A DNA stretch of 9,226 nt from Proteiniphilum sp. (lineage in GTDB: Bacteria; Bacteroidota; Bacteroidia; Bacteroidales; Dysgonomonadaceae), in NCBI GenBank assembly GCA_031255275.1, contig JAIRSV010000164.1, forward strand, positions 1-9,226, given 5' to 3'. Under the pieces are notes generated by a model. That model did not search any database, was not told where the DNA came from, and was given only the letters and a program-made list of their open reading frames with translations. The number at the start of each line of letters is the position of its first letter. Within the stretch, counting starts at the first letter, position 1. Both the position numbers and the translations under genes were made by a program. Positions 1 through 5,553 of this stretch are shown in pieces.

Positions 1-35
1 CCCCACACGCGCCCCGCGCGGACCCCAACGCGACC

Positions 36-171
36 TGGGGGTTCCCTCAAGGTTCATGGGGGTTCCCACAAGGTTCATGGGGGTTCCCGAAAGGTTCATG
101 GGGGTTCCCGAAAGGTTCATGGGGGTTCCCAAAAGGTTCATGGGAACTCCCGAAAAGTTCATGGGAGCCTC
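36..171. repeat. Tandem array of a 21-bp unit (about 6.5 copies)
   Basis: Five consecutive near-identical 21-bp units start at 36, 57, 78, 99 and 120. Each reads TGGGGGTTCCC followed by NNAAGGTTCA. Among these five, only the two bases after CCC vary (TC, AC, GA, GA, AA). A sixth, diverged unit (141-161) and a degenerate half unit (162-171) close the array on the right. Left of 36 the sequence is GC-rich and does not continue the repeat. Each unit contains GGTTC twice, so the pentamer recurs at 40, 51, 61, 72, 82, 93, 103, 114, 124 and 135. There are no spacers, so it is not a CRISPR array. It lies downstream of the leftward tadA gene. Function is unknown: it may be a simple minisatellite, or protein-binding or structured DNA. 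Confidence 0.95.
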
Positions 172-229
172 TTATTTTTAGCATTTTACCCGTTTTTATC
201 TTTTTCATTGCCCGCTTCCACGCGCCGGC

Positions 230-667
230 CTATTTTCGGAGACGGGTGAAAAAGAGCTTCATCAGATCCGTACAGTCATCCGCCAGAATGCCGGGCGAAA
301 CAGCTGTCCCGGGATGAAGAAGGCGGATGGAGATGCGCGTATAACCCCGTTTCTCATCCGGAGCGCCATACACCAGGCGCGATATTTGTGCCCACCGCAG
401 CGCGGCGGCACACATGGGGCAGGGTTCCACGGTGACGTAAAGCGTACAGTCCTTAAGATACTTTCCCCCCAGCACATTCGCCGCAGCGGTAATCGCCTGC
501 ATCTCGGCATGAGCCGTCACATCGTTCAGCGTCTCCGTCAGGTTATGCGCGCGGGCTATGATGCGACCGCCCGCCACGATTATCGCTCCCACGGGAACCT
601 CTCCCTCGGCAAATGCGCTGTGCGCCTCTCGCAGCGCCTGCTGCATAAAATATCGATCGTCAAGCAT
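230..667 (-). CDS. tadA: tRNA-specific adenosine deaminase (A34 to I34)
   Basis: Encodes a 145-residue protein of the cytidine/deoxycytidylate deaminase fold. TadA converts the wobble adenosine 34 of tRNA-Arg(ACG) to inosine in the cytoplasm, allowing one tRNA to read several arginine codons. Both zinc-site motifs are visible: HAE at residues 53-55 (zinc-binding His53, proton-shuttling Glu55) and PCPMC at 82-86 (Cys83 and Cys86). The segment VYGAPDEKRG near 99-108 is typical of the TadA/guanine deaminase group. Length fits the bacterial family (about 145-170). The ATG at 665-667 is preceded on the minus strand by GGAAAGG with a 9-nt spacer, supporting this start. It is the last of three leftward genes, 58 nt after the RHH-like gene, and is probably co-transcribed with it. 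No hairpin with a U-tract is apparent after its TAG stop. A guanine deaminase is possible but less likely. Confidence 0.93.
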   Translation of the reverse strand: MLDDRYFMQQALREAHSAFAEGEVPVGAIIVAGGRIIARAHNLTETLNDVTAHAEMQAITAAANVLGGKYLKDCTLYVTVEPCPMCAAALRWAQISRLVYGAPDEKRGYTRISIRLLHPGTAVSPGILADDCTDLMKLFFTRLRK

Positions 668-725
668 TTCAGTATACCTTTCCGTTTTTTTTGATAATCC
701 GGTTCGTTGCGTCCGGGCGGACGGA

Positions 726-950
726 CTACCTTCTCATCTCATTCTCTCCGAACAGTGTGGGATAATCCCGTTCCATGTTTTTCAGCACATGATTGAGTAC
801 CGTCTCGCGAAACCACCTGGAACGGTTGGTGATCTTATACTTCTTCAGATAGAAACGGATAAGGCCGTACTCCTCATCGCTGAGCATGAATACGGCCCTT
901 TTCGTGCGAGGCTTGATACTGCCAGGCAATTGGGAACTCTTCTTTTTCAT
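726..950 (-). CDS. Small ribbon-helix-helix-like protein, function unknown
   Basis: Encodes a basic 74-residue protein if started at the ATG at 948-950 (first residues MKKKSSQLPG). An in-frame GTG at 1022 would give 98 residues. I prefer the ATG because the extra residues are proline-rich, low in complexity and encoded across a G7 tract. The sequence reads like a ribbon-helix-helix DNA-binding fold: a candidate beta strand (TKRAVFML, about 16-23), helix A (about 24-38), a turn at TN (41-42) and helix B starting SRWFRETVL (about 44-59). A conserved-looking tail, PTLFGENEMRR, follows. RHH proteins usually bind DNA as dimers and act as antitoxins, relaxosome accessory proteins or repressors, but no toxin or relaxase lies next to it. 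I recall similar proteins in Bacteroidales, which I cannot verify. It sits between the DUF2059 gene and tadA on the same strand. The fold is inferred; the role is unknown. Confidence 0.7.
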   Translation of the reverse strand: MKKKSSQLPGSIKPRTKRAVFMLSDEEYGLIRFYLKKYKITNRSRWFRETVLNHVLKNMERDYPTLFGENEMRR

Positions 951-1028
951 CAGGTAAATCTGCTGCAGAGCGGCAACGGGGGTGACGGTAATTGGGCCGG
1001 TATGGGGGGGACGCGGCTGCACGGGGAT

Positions 1029-1529
1029 TTACCGTTGCTGCCCGGAGGATATTTCATCCTTTATTTCCTTCATCTTTTCGTTGATCTTTTGACTGAAACC
1101 CGGCATATATTTGGCAGTCATAATATTCATTATTTCGCCACTTATTTCCGGTGATTTTTCCAGCAATTTTTTCCCCGTCGGCGATTCGTAAAACAGGATA
1201 ACGTCCTTGATCTCGTCACTGGTGAAGTGTTTTTCGTAAATAGAGGGAAGGTCTTCATTAAGCATTTTTTTGGTCAGGGCCGTCGTTTCGCTCGAAACAA
1301 ATTCCATGAATTTCCCGATGAATTCATCTTTAGCCGAATCGCCCTGCATTGCCATCTGCCCTGTTATCTGCTGCTTCATGGCGTTCAGCATTTGCTGCAT
1401 GGTGTTGTCCACCAGTTTGTCGACTTGCATTACAGACATCAGCCGTTTAATATCGGCGGTTTTGTCCTGAGCCACCGTAAGGGTTAACGGTAACATCACC
1501 GCGATGGCAAGAAGCACTAATTTTCTCAT
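1029..1529 (-). CDS. Secreted DUF2059 domain protein
   Basis: Encodes 166 residues with a clear N-terminal signal peptide: Met-Arg-Lys, then a hydrophobic stretch (residues 4-19), with likely cleavage after Ala20 (VA|QD). The mature protein is helical and highly charged. Residues about 97-129 (start SIYEKHF, then FYESPTGKKLLEKSPEI) match the hallmark of DUF2059, whose members are periplasmic or secreted proteins of unknown function. No lipobox cysteine is present, so a soluble periplasmic protein is most likely. It is the first of the three leftward genes. Its ATG lies at 1527-1529, and the 115-bp divergent region upstream separates it from yraN. No convincing TAnnTTTG promoter faces this gene; a TATAAT-like hexamer lies at 1549-1554 (minus strand). 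The domain call is from recognition of the motif, not a search. Confidence 0.85.
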   Translation of the reverse strand: MRKLVLLAIAVMLPLTLTVAQDKTADIKRLMSVMQVDKLVDNTMQQMLNAMKQQITGQMAMQGDSAKDEFIGKFMEFVSSETTALTKKMLNEDLPSIYEKHFTSDEIKDVILFYESPTGKKLLEKSPEISGEIMNIMTAKYMPGFSQKINEKMKEIKDEISSGQQR

Positions 1530-1592
1530 ACACTTATAAATTTAATGGATTATATCTTTTTAATTATCGTTGCAAAAGAACAAAATATTTTC

Positions 1593-1623
1593 GTTGGAAA
1601 GAAGCGTTTACATGGTAAATTTG
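1593..1623 (+). promoter_or_regulatory. Bacteroidota-type promoter for the yraN cluster
   Basis: A perfect TAnnTTTG element (TAAATTTG) lies at 1616-1623. A GTTG matching three bases of the -33 TTTG lies at 1593-1596, with a 19-bp spacer. The published primary-sigma promoter of Bacteroides has -33 TTTG and -7 TAnnTTTG separated by about 19-21 bp, so motif and spacing both fit. Transcription would start near 1629-1632, giving a leader of roughly 35 nt before the yraN ATG at 1666. The surrounding sequence is AT-rich and the next gene to the left is divergent, as expected for a true promoter position. Confidence 0.72.
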
Positions 1624-1665
1624 TAATTTTACGGAGATTATAAGTTGTTTTATCAAAAAAAGGAG

Positions 1666-2028
1666 ATGACACATCACATAGAACTGGGAAAGAAAGGCGA
1701 AGCCTTCGCGGCAGTCAGCCTCGAGAAGAAAGGCCACCGCATACTGGAAAGAAACTGGTCATACTCCGGATACGAAATAGACATCGTGTCCGAACACGAA
1801 GAATCCATCGTATTCGTAGAAGTAAAAACCCGCACATCGGCAGCCTGGGGCCTCCCCGGCGAAGCTGTCGGAGAACGGCGCATGCGACGCATGATCCATG
1901 CCGCCGACCACTACCTCAGAGAAAACCGTATCGATAAGCCCGCCCGGTTCGATATAGTCTCCCTGCTGTGGAATAAGCGGCAACCGGAACTGGAACACCT
2001 GGAAGACGCCTTTATGCCATTTTTGTAA
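1666..2028 (+). CDS. yraN: UPF0102 (YraN) family endonuclease-like protein
   Basis: Encodes 120 residues starting MTHHIELGKKGE, the usual N-terminus of the UPF0102/YraN family. The protein carries a PD-(D/E)XK nuclease-like core: GYEIDI at 35-40 (Glu37, Asp39) and VFVEVKTR at 49-56 (Glu52, Lys54), followed by a helix rich in arginine (ERRMRRM, 70-76). Family members resemble Holliday-junction resolvases in fold, but their physiological role is poorly defined. An upstream in-frame TTG at 1645 exists. The ATG at 1666 is preferred because it fits the family N-terminus, although the AGGAG at 1661-1665 directly abuts it, which is too close for a standard Shine-Dalgarno. It is the first gene of the rightward cluster, 26 nt before the mmcQ-like gene. 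Confidence 0.9.
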   Translation: MTHHIELGKKGEAFAAVSLEKKGHRILERNWSYSGYEIDIVSEHEESIVFVEVKTRTSAAWGLPGEAVGERRMRRMIHAADHYLRENRIDKPARFDIVSLLWNKRQPELEHLEDAFMPFL

Positions 2029-2053
2029 AACATAACACAGACAGAGGTATCGT

Positions 2054-2416
2054 ATGAATATCGAAGCACTTTTTGATTATTGCCGGTCCGTTCGCGGAGC
2101 GGAAGCAACCACACCGTTTGACGACGTCACCATCGTCATGAAAGTAATGGGCAAGATGTTTGCGCTGATACCCCTTGACGCCGACCGGCACAGCATCAGC
2201 CTGAAATGCGATCCGGAAAAAGCCGTCGCGCTGCGGGAAAAGTATACATGCGTGGAGGAAGCCTTTCACATGAACAAAACCTACTGGAATACCATTTATC
2301 TGGACGGAAACATGCCCGACAGCGAACTGAAAGAATGGATCAGCCACTCCGTAAGCGAGGTGATAGGAAAACTGTCGAAAAAGCAGCAGCAGGAATATTA
2401 TGGAACAGCTAAGTAA
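2054..2416 (+). CDS. MmcQ/YjbR family protein
   Basis: Encodes 120 residues of the MmcQ/YjbR (DUF419) family: small proteins with a CyaY-like or double-wing DNA-binding fold whose cellular role is not established. Visible family features are TPFDDVT (20-26), KVMGKMFAL (30-38), the central FHMNKTYWNTIYL block (71-83) and the closing PDSELKEWI segment (88-96). Length is that of the family. AGAGG at 2043-2047 with a 6-nt spacer supports the ATG at 2054. The gene's 3' end overlaps the start of birA by 17 nt, so the two are likely translationally coupled. There is no signal peptide or membrane segment; the protein is cytoplasmic. The family call is strong; the function is not known. Confidence 0.9.
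   Translation: MNIEALFDYCRSVRGAEATTPFDDVTIVMKVMGKMFALIPLDADRHSISLKCDPEKAVALREKYTCVEEAFHMNKTYWNTIYLDGNMPDSELKEWISHSVSEVIGKLSKKQQQEYYGTAK
2391..2394 (+). promoter_or_regulatory. Ribosome binding site of birA inside the mmcQ-like gene
   Basis: AGGA at 2391-2394 stands 5 nt before the birA ATG at 2400, inside the last codons of the upstream gene. It decides the birA start. No ATG, GTG or TTG occurs in frame between 2403 and the conserved biotin-ligase start around residue 10, so the 17-nt overlap is genuine. Confidence 0.6.
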
Positions 2417-3164
2417 GGAACGCCGGATAATCCACCTGCGGGAAACCGAATCAACCAACCTCTACTTAAGGAATCTCCTCCTGGAACAGCCCCTTGAAGA
2501 AGGATCAATCGTCATGGCAGACTATCAGACAAACGGACGGGGACAGGCAGGAAATACATGGTTTTCGTCGGACGGAGAAAATCTCCTGTTCAGCCTGCTG
2601 ATCCACCCCCGGAAAGTATGGGCCAAACGCCAGTTCATCATATCCCGCATAGCATCGCTGGCCGTCAAGAATACACTCGACCGGTTCACGGACGGCGTCC
2701 GCATCAAATGGCCCAACGATATATACCTGGGTGAGAAAAAAATAGCGGGAATTCTGATAGAAAACGATGTGGAAGGCAAAAACCTCATCCGATCCGTGAT
2801 CGGGGCAGGCATCAATATCAATCAGCAAGCGTTTCCCGCCGATCTTCCCAATCCCGTCTCGCTCCGGCAGATTACCGGCTCGAAATATAACAGGAACCAG
2901 CTCCTCGATATTTTTCAGGAAGAATTTTTCCTCCTCTACCGAGACTTTCAGAAGGGAGAGATCGACGCCATCGAAGAAGAATACATGTTCTATCTCTACC
3001 GCGCAAAAGGCTATCACCCGTACGAAGACAAAAACGGCCGCTTCATGGCCGGAATCAGAGACGTACTGCCCTCCGGGCACCTGGTACTGAGAATAATGGA
3101 CACCGGCGAAGAACGGATATACGCATACAAAGAGATTCATTTCGTCGACGACGAATCAAAGTAA
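2400..3164 (+). CDS. birA: Biotin--[acetyl-CoA-carboxylase] ligase, no DNA-binding domain
   Basis: Encodes 254 residues. The enzyme activates biotin with ATP to biotinyl-5'-AMP and transfers it to the lysine of biotin carboxyl carrier proteins. The catalytic domain starts at once with RETESTN (14-20). It contains the adenylate-binding loop GRGQAG (46-51, the family's GRGRxG with Arg replaced by Gln), NTWFS (52-56), KWPND (103-107), KKIAGILIE (113-121) and GAGININ (135-141). A short C-terminal domain (about 210-250) follows. There is no N-terminal winged helix, so this is a monofunctional (group I) ligase and should not act as the biotin-operon repressor known from E. coli. The start overlaps the mmcQ-like gene by 17 nt. 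A 42-nt gap separates it from pyrH. Confidence 0.94.
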   Translation: MEQLSKERRIIHLRETESTNLYLRNLLLEQPLEEGSIVMADYQTNGRGQAGNTWFSSDGENLLFSLLIHPRKVWAKRQFIISRIASLAVKNTLDRFTDGVRIKWPNDIYLGEKKIAGILIENDVEGKNLIRSVIGAGININQQAFPADLPNPVSLRQITGSKYNRNQLLDIFQEEFFLLYRDFQKGEIDAIEEEYMFYLYRAKGYHPYEDKNGRFMAGIRDVLPSGHLVLRIMDTGEERIYAYKEIHFVDDESK

Positions 3165-3165
3165 C

Positions 3166-3184
3166 CCCGAAGTCGGCAATCAAC
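3166..3184 (+). promoter_or_regulatory. Leader element upstream of pyrH, shared with frr
   Basis: CCCGAA (3166-3171), four unrelated bases, then GCAATCAAC (3176-3184). The same two blocks with the same spacing recur at 3991-4009. The element starts 41 nt before the pyrH ATG and 40 nt before the frr ATG. No -7 element precedes this copy; the birA stop codon is at 3162-3164. Whether it acts in RNA or DNA, or is chance, cannot be told from one genome. Confidence 0.35.
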
Positions 3185-3206
3185 AGCAATTAAACGCAAA
3201 AAAAAT

Positions 3207-3968
3207 ATGAAGTATAATCGAATTTTGCTCAAACTCAGCGGAGAGTCGCTGATGGGCAACAAACAGTATGGAATTGATGAAACGCGCCTGCAGGAATACG
3301 CCGGACAGATACGCGAAGCAGCGCAGGCAGGCGTACAGACAGGAATCGTGATCGGCGGAGGAAATATTTTCCGCGGACTGAGCGGCGCCACCAAAGGATT
3401 CGACCGGGTGAAAGGCGACCAGATGGGCATGTTAGCCACCGTCATCAACAGCCTTGCGCTGAGTTCCGCGCTCACCCTCGCCGGGCAGAAAAACCGTGTT
3501 TTCACGGCAATCCGCATGGAGCCGGTAGGCGAACTTTACGCCAAACAAAAAGCCGTCGAATCGCTGGAAAGAGGCGAAGTCGCCATTCTCGCCGGCGGCA
3601 CGGGAAACCCCTTCTTCACGACCGACACCGCCGCCGCACTCCGGGGAATCGAAATCGAAGCCGACGCCATGTTCAAGGGAACCCGCGTCGACGGCGTTTA
3701 TACGGCCGATCCGGAGAAGGATCCCACCGCCGTCAAATTCCGGACAATTACCTTCGACGAAGTCTACAGCCGGGGATTGAAGATAATGGATCTGACCGCC
3801 ACAACCCTGTGCCGGGAAAATAACCTGCCTGTAGTCGTGTTCAATATGGACTGCTGCGGTAACCTGAAAAAAGTGATTGACGGTGAAAATATCGGCACAC
3901 TCGTACATGTACAGTCCGGCGATGTTTGCGCCGTTACCGGCCATCCGTCCGCCGAAAAAAGGGGATGA
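3207..3968 (+). CDS. pyrH: Uridylate (UMP) kinase
   Basis: Encodes 253 residues of the amino-acid-kinase fold. PyrH phosphorylates UMP to UDP with ATP in the cytoplasm, as a hexamer typically activated by GTP and inhibited by UTP. Diagnostic segments are LLKLSGESLMG (7-17), the glycine-rich GIVIGGGNIFRG (46-57), DQMGMLATVINSLAL (71-85), AGGTGNPFFTTDTAA (129-143) and KGTRVDGVYTADP (157-169). The family normally ends around GTLVH (230-234); here about 19 further residues follow, ending AEKRG, with no recognisable motif. The start at ATG 3207 follows an A-rich leader and fits the family N-terminus. It is flanked by birA and frr. The pyrH-frr pair is a widely conserved neighbourhood in bacteria. 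Confidence 0.97.
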   Translation: MKYNRILLKLSGESLMGNKQYGIDETRLQEYAGQIREAAQAGVQTGIVIGGGNIFRGLSGATKGFDRVKGDQMGMLATVINSLALSSALTLAGQKNRVFTAIRMEPVGELYAKQKAVESLERGEVAILAGGTGNPFFTTDTAAALRGIEIEADAMFKGTRVDGVYTADPEKDPTAVKFRTITFDEVYSRGLKIMDLTATTLCRENNLPVVVFNMDCCGNLKKVIDGENIGTLVHVQSGDVCAVTGHPSAEKRG

Positions 3969-3982
3969 TTGAAAATTTTCAC

Positions 3983-3990
3983 TATTTTTG
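3983..3990 (+). promoter_or_regulatory. Candidate -7 element (TATTTTTG) upstream of frr
   Basis: TATTTTTG at 3983-3990 matches the Bacteroidota -7 consensus TAnnTTTG in all fixed bases and lies in the 62-nt gap between pyrH and frr. A start site would fall about 7 nt downstream, near 3997, leaving a leader of about 34 nt. No good -33 TTTG is found 19-21 bp upstream (the sequence there is G-rich), so this is a weaker promoter candidate than the one before yraN. If real, it allows frr and the genes after it to be transcribed independently of pyrH. Confidence 0.45.
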
Positions 3991-4009
3991 CCCGAAACTT
4001 GCAATCAAC
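3991..4009 (+). promoter_or_regulatory. Leader element upstream of frr, shared with pyrH
   Basis: CCCGAA (3991-3996), four bases, then GCAATCAAC (4001-4009): the second copy of the bipartite sequence found at 3166-3184. It directly follows the candidate -7 element at 3983-3990, so in an frr transcript it would lie at or just after the 5' end. Confidence 0.35.
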
Positions 4010-4030
4010 TGAATTTATTGAAAGATACTT

Positions 4031-4588
4031 ATGGAGATAACAACGATCAGAAAAGAAGCCGAAGAAAAGATGCAAATAACCATCGAATTTTTGGACGAAA
4101 CATTCTCACGCATCCGTGCGGGACGCGCCAACGTCCGCATCCTGGACGGCATACGCGTGGAATATTACGGCAGCCTTGTGCCGCTGTCGAACGTAGCAAC
4201 GGTCAATACCCCCGATGCAAAAACCATCATCGTCCAGCCCTGGGAAAGGACGATGCTGCGGATAGTGGAAAAAGCCATTCAAGACTCGGACGTGGGCATC
4301 ACGCCCGAAAATAATGGCGAGATAATTCGCCTGGGCATACCGCCGCTCACGGAAGAACGCCGTAAGCAGCTGGTAAAGCACACCAAGCATGAATCCGAAG
4401 AAGCAAAGATCAGCATCCGCAACGCACGCCGCGAAGGAATCGACGGAATAAAGAAAGCCGTCAAAGAAGGACTGGCGGAAGATGCGGGAAAAGACGGCGA
4501 AAACGAACTGCAGAAACTTCACGACAAGTATATCAGGAAAGTAGATGCAATGTTTGTCGAAAAAGAGAAAGAGATACTGACCGTCTGA
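4031..4588 (+). CDS. frr: Ribosome recycling factor
   Basis: Encodes 185 residues, the standard length for RRF. With EF-G it splits the post-termination 70S ribosome so that subunits and mRNA can be reused. The conserved pattern is intact: domain I helices (1-30 and about 106-185) around the small domain II (about 31-104). Signature segments are RIRAGRANVRILDG (27-40), VEYYGSLVPL (43-52), QPWERTML (69-76), IPPLTEERRKQLVK (103-116) and the arginine-rich RNARREGID (130-138). The ATG at 4031 fits the family start; no strong Shine-Dalgarno precedes it. Its TGA stop shares one base with the rsgA ATG (TGATG, 4586-4590), which suggests termination-reinitiation coupling. Confidence 0.97.
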   Translation: MEITTIRKEAEEKMQITIEFLDETFSRIRAGRANVRILDGIRVEYYGSLVPLSNVATVNTPDAKTIIVQPWERTMLRIVEKAIQDSDVGITPENNGEIIRLGIPPLTEERRKQLVKHTKHESEEAKISIRNARREGIDGIKKAVKEGLAEDAGKDGENELQKLHDKYIRKVDAMFVEKEKEILTV

Positions 4589-5553
4589 TGGCAAAAGGCG
4601 GAGATGAAAGCGGCGGAGGGACACGACTGCAGGGGCTGGTCGTCAGGAACACGGGAAACACCTACCTGATACGCGATGACAGCGGCAACAAGATCCCCGG
4701 CATAGCAAAAGGAAACCTGAGACTCAAAGGGATCAGAAGCACCAGCCCCATTGTGGTGGGCGACCGGGTCTTTATGACCCCCAATCCCGACGGAACCGCT
4801 TTCATCACCGACATTGCCGAACGGAAAAACTGCATCGTCCGCAAAGCATCCAACCTCTCCAGACACACCCACATACTGGCCGCCAATATCGACCTCGCAT
4901 ACCTTTGCGTCACGGTAAACCGTCCCAAAACAACCACCGTATTTATCGACCGCTTCCTGGCCGTAGCAGAAGCATACTCAGTACCGGTCTGCCTCATCTT
5001 CAACAAAATCGACCTGTATGACAGCGAAGAGCATGAATACGCAAACGCACTGATACACCTCTACTCCACGGTCGGCTACCGCTGCCTGAAAACCTCGGCC
5101 GTGACGGGCGAGGGAAAAGACCGACTGGAAGCGCTTGCCGCACAAAAAACCGTCCTGCTGGCAGGACATTCGGGCGTAGGGAAATCCAGCATCGTCAACC
5201 TCCTGCTCGGCAGCCGGGCGCAGCGGGTGAGAGAAATCTCCGGCTATCACCACAAAGGGATGCACACCACCACCTTCTCCGAAATGATCGAATTGAAAAA
5301 CGGCGGCCTCCTGATCGATACCCCCGGCATCAAAGGCTTCGGCACTGTCGACATGGACAAAGCCGAAGTATCCCACTATTTTCCCGAAATATTCAGAATC
5401 TCGGAAAACTGCAAATACAACAACTGCCTGCACCTTAGCGAACCGGGCTGCGCGGTGACGGAAGCAGTAGCCAATCATCACATCAGCCGGAGCCGCTATC
5501 ACTCATACCTGAATATGCTGGAAGACGTTGAAGAAGGAAAATACCGGCTATGA
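4588..5553 (+). CDS. rsgA: Small ribosomal subunit biogenesis GTPase RsgA
   Basis: Encodes 321 residues of the circularly permuted GTPase RsgA (YjeQ), which checks late 30S subunit maturation and releases after GTP hydrolysis on the subunit. Domain order is as expected: an N-terminal OB fold (about 14-80), then the permuted G domain with G4 NKID (139-142), G5 TSA (169-171), G1/P-loop GHSGVGKSS (193-201), a HTTT switch segment (226-229) and G3 DTPG (244-247), and finally a zinc-binding domain with Cys275, Cys280, His282 and Cys288. The start overlaps the frr stop by one base, and its own stop overlaps the cls start (ATGA). Pairing with frr is sensible, since both act on ribosomal subunits. Confidence 0.96.
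   Translation: MAKGGDESGGGTRLQGLVVRNTGNTYLIRDDSGNKIPGIAKGNLRLKGIRSTSPIVVGDRVFMTPNPDGTAFITDIAERKNCIVRKASNLSRHTHILAANIDLAYLCVTVNRPKTTTVFIDRFLAVAEAYSVPVCLIFNKIDLYDSEEHEYANALIHLYSTVGYRCLKTSAVTGEGKDRLEALAAQKTVLLAGHSGVGKSSIVNLLLGSRAQRVREISGYHHKGMHTTTFSEMIELKNGGLLIDTPGIKGFGTVDMDKAEVSHYFPEIFRISENCKYNNCLHLSEPGCAVTEAVANHHISRSRYHSYLNMLEDVEEGKYRL

Noticed and set aside
141..161. GAACT/AGTTC hairpin in the diverged repeat unit
   Set aside because: Only 5 bp with a 7-nt loop, arising from base changes in one decayed unit and not found in the others.
36..171. CRISPR array
   Set aside because: The 21-bp units are directly adjacent with no spacers, and no cas gene is nearby.
710..723. Hairpin CGTCCG-GG-CGGACG between the RHH-like gene and tadA as a terminator
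   Set aside because: The stem is 6 bp with a 2-nt loop, and no T-tract follows in the direction of transcription. It is probably incidental.
951..1022. GTG start adding 24 residues to the RHH-like protein
   Set aside because: The extension is proline-rich and crosses a G7 tract, and the ATG at 948-950 starts a typical MKKK-type N-terminus. It cannot be fully excluded, because the GTG lies just 6 nt after the upstream stop.
1549..1576. Promoter for the DUF2059 gene (TATAAT-like at 1549-1554 and CAAA at 1573-1576, minus strand)
   Set aside because: The TAnnTTTG consensus is not met and the E. coli-like spacing is only about 15 bp. A promoter must exist in this region, but I cannot place it.
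2505..4004. Minus-strand frames opposite birA and pyrH (211 and 190 codons)
   Set aside because: Both are shadows of well-supported genes and have no motifs, leaders or conserved-looking composition.
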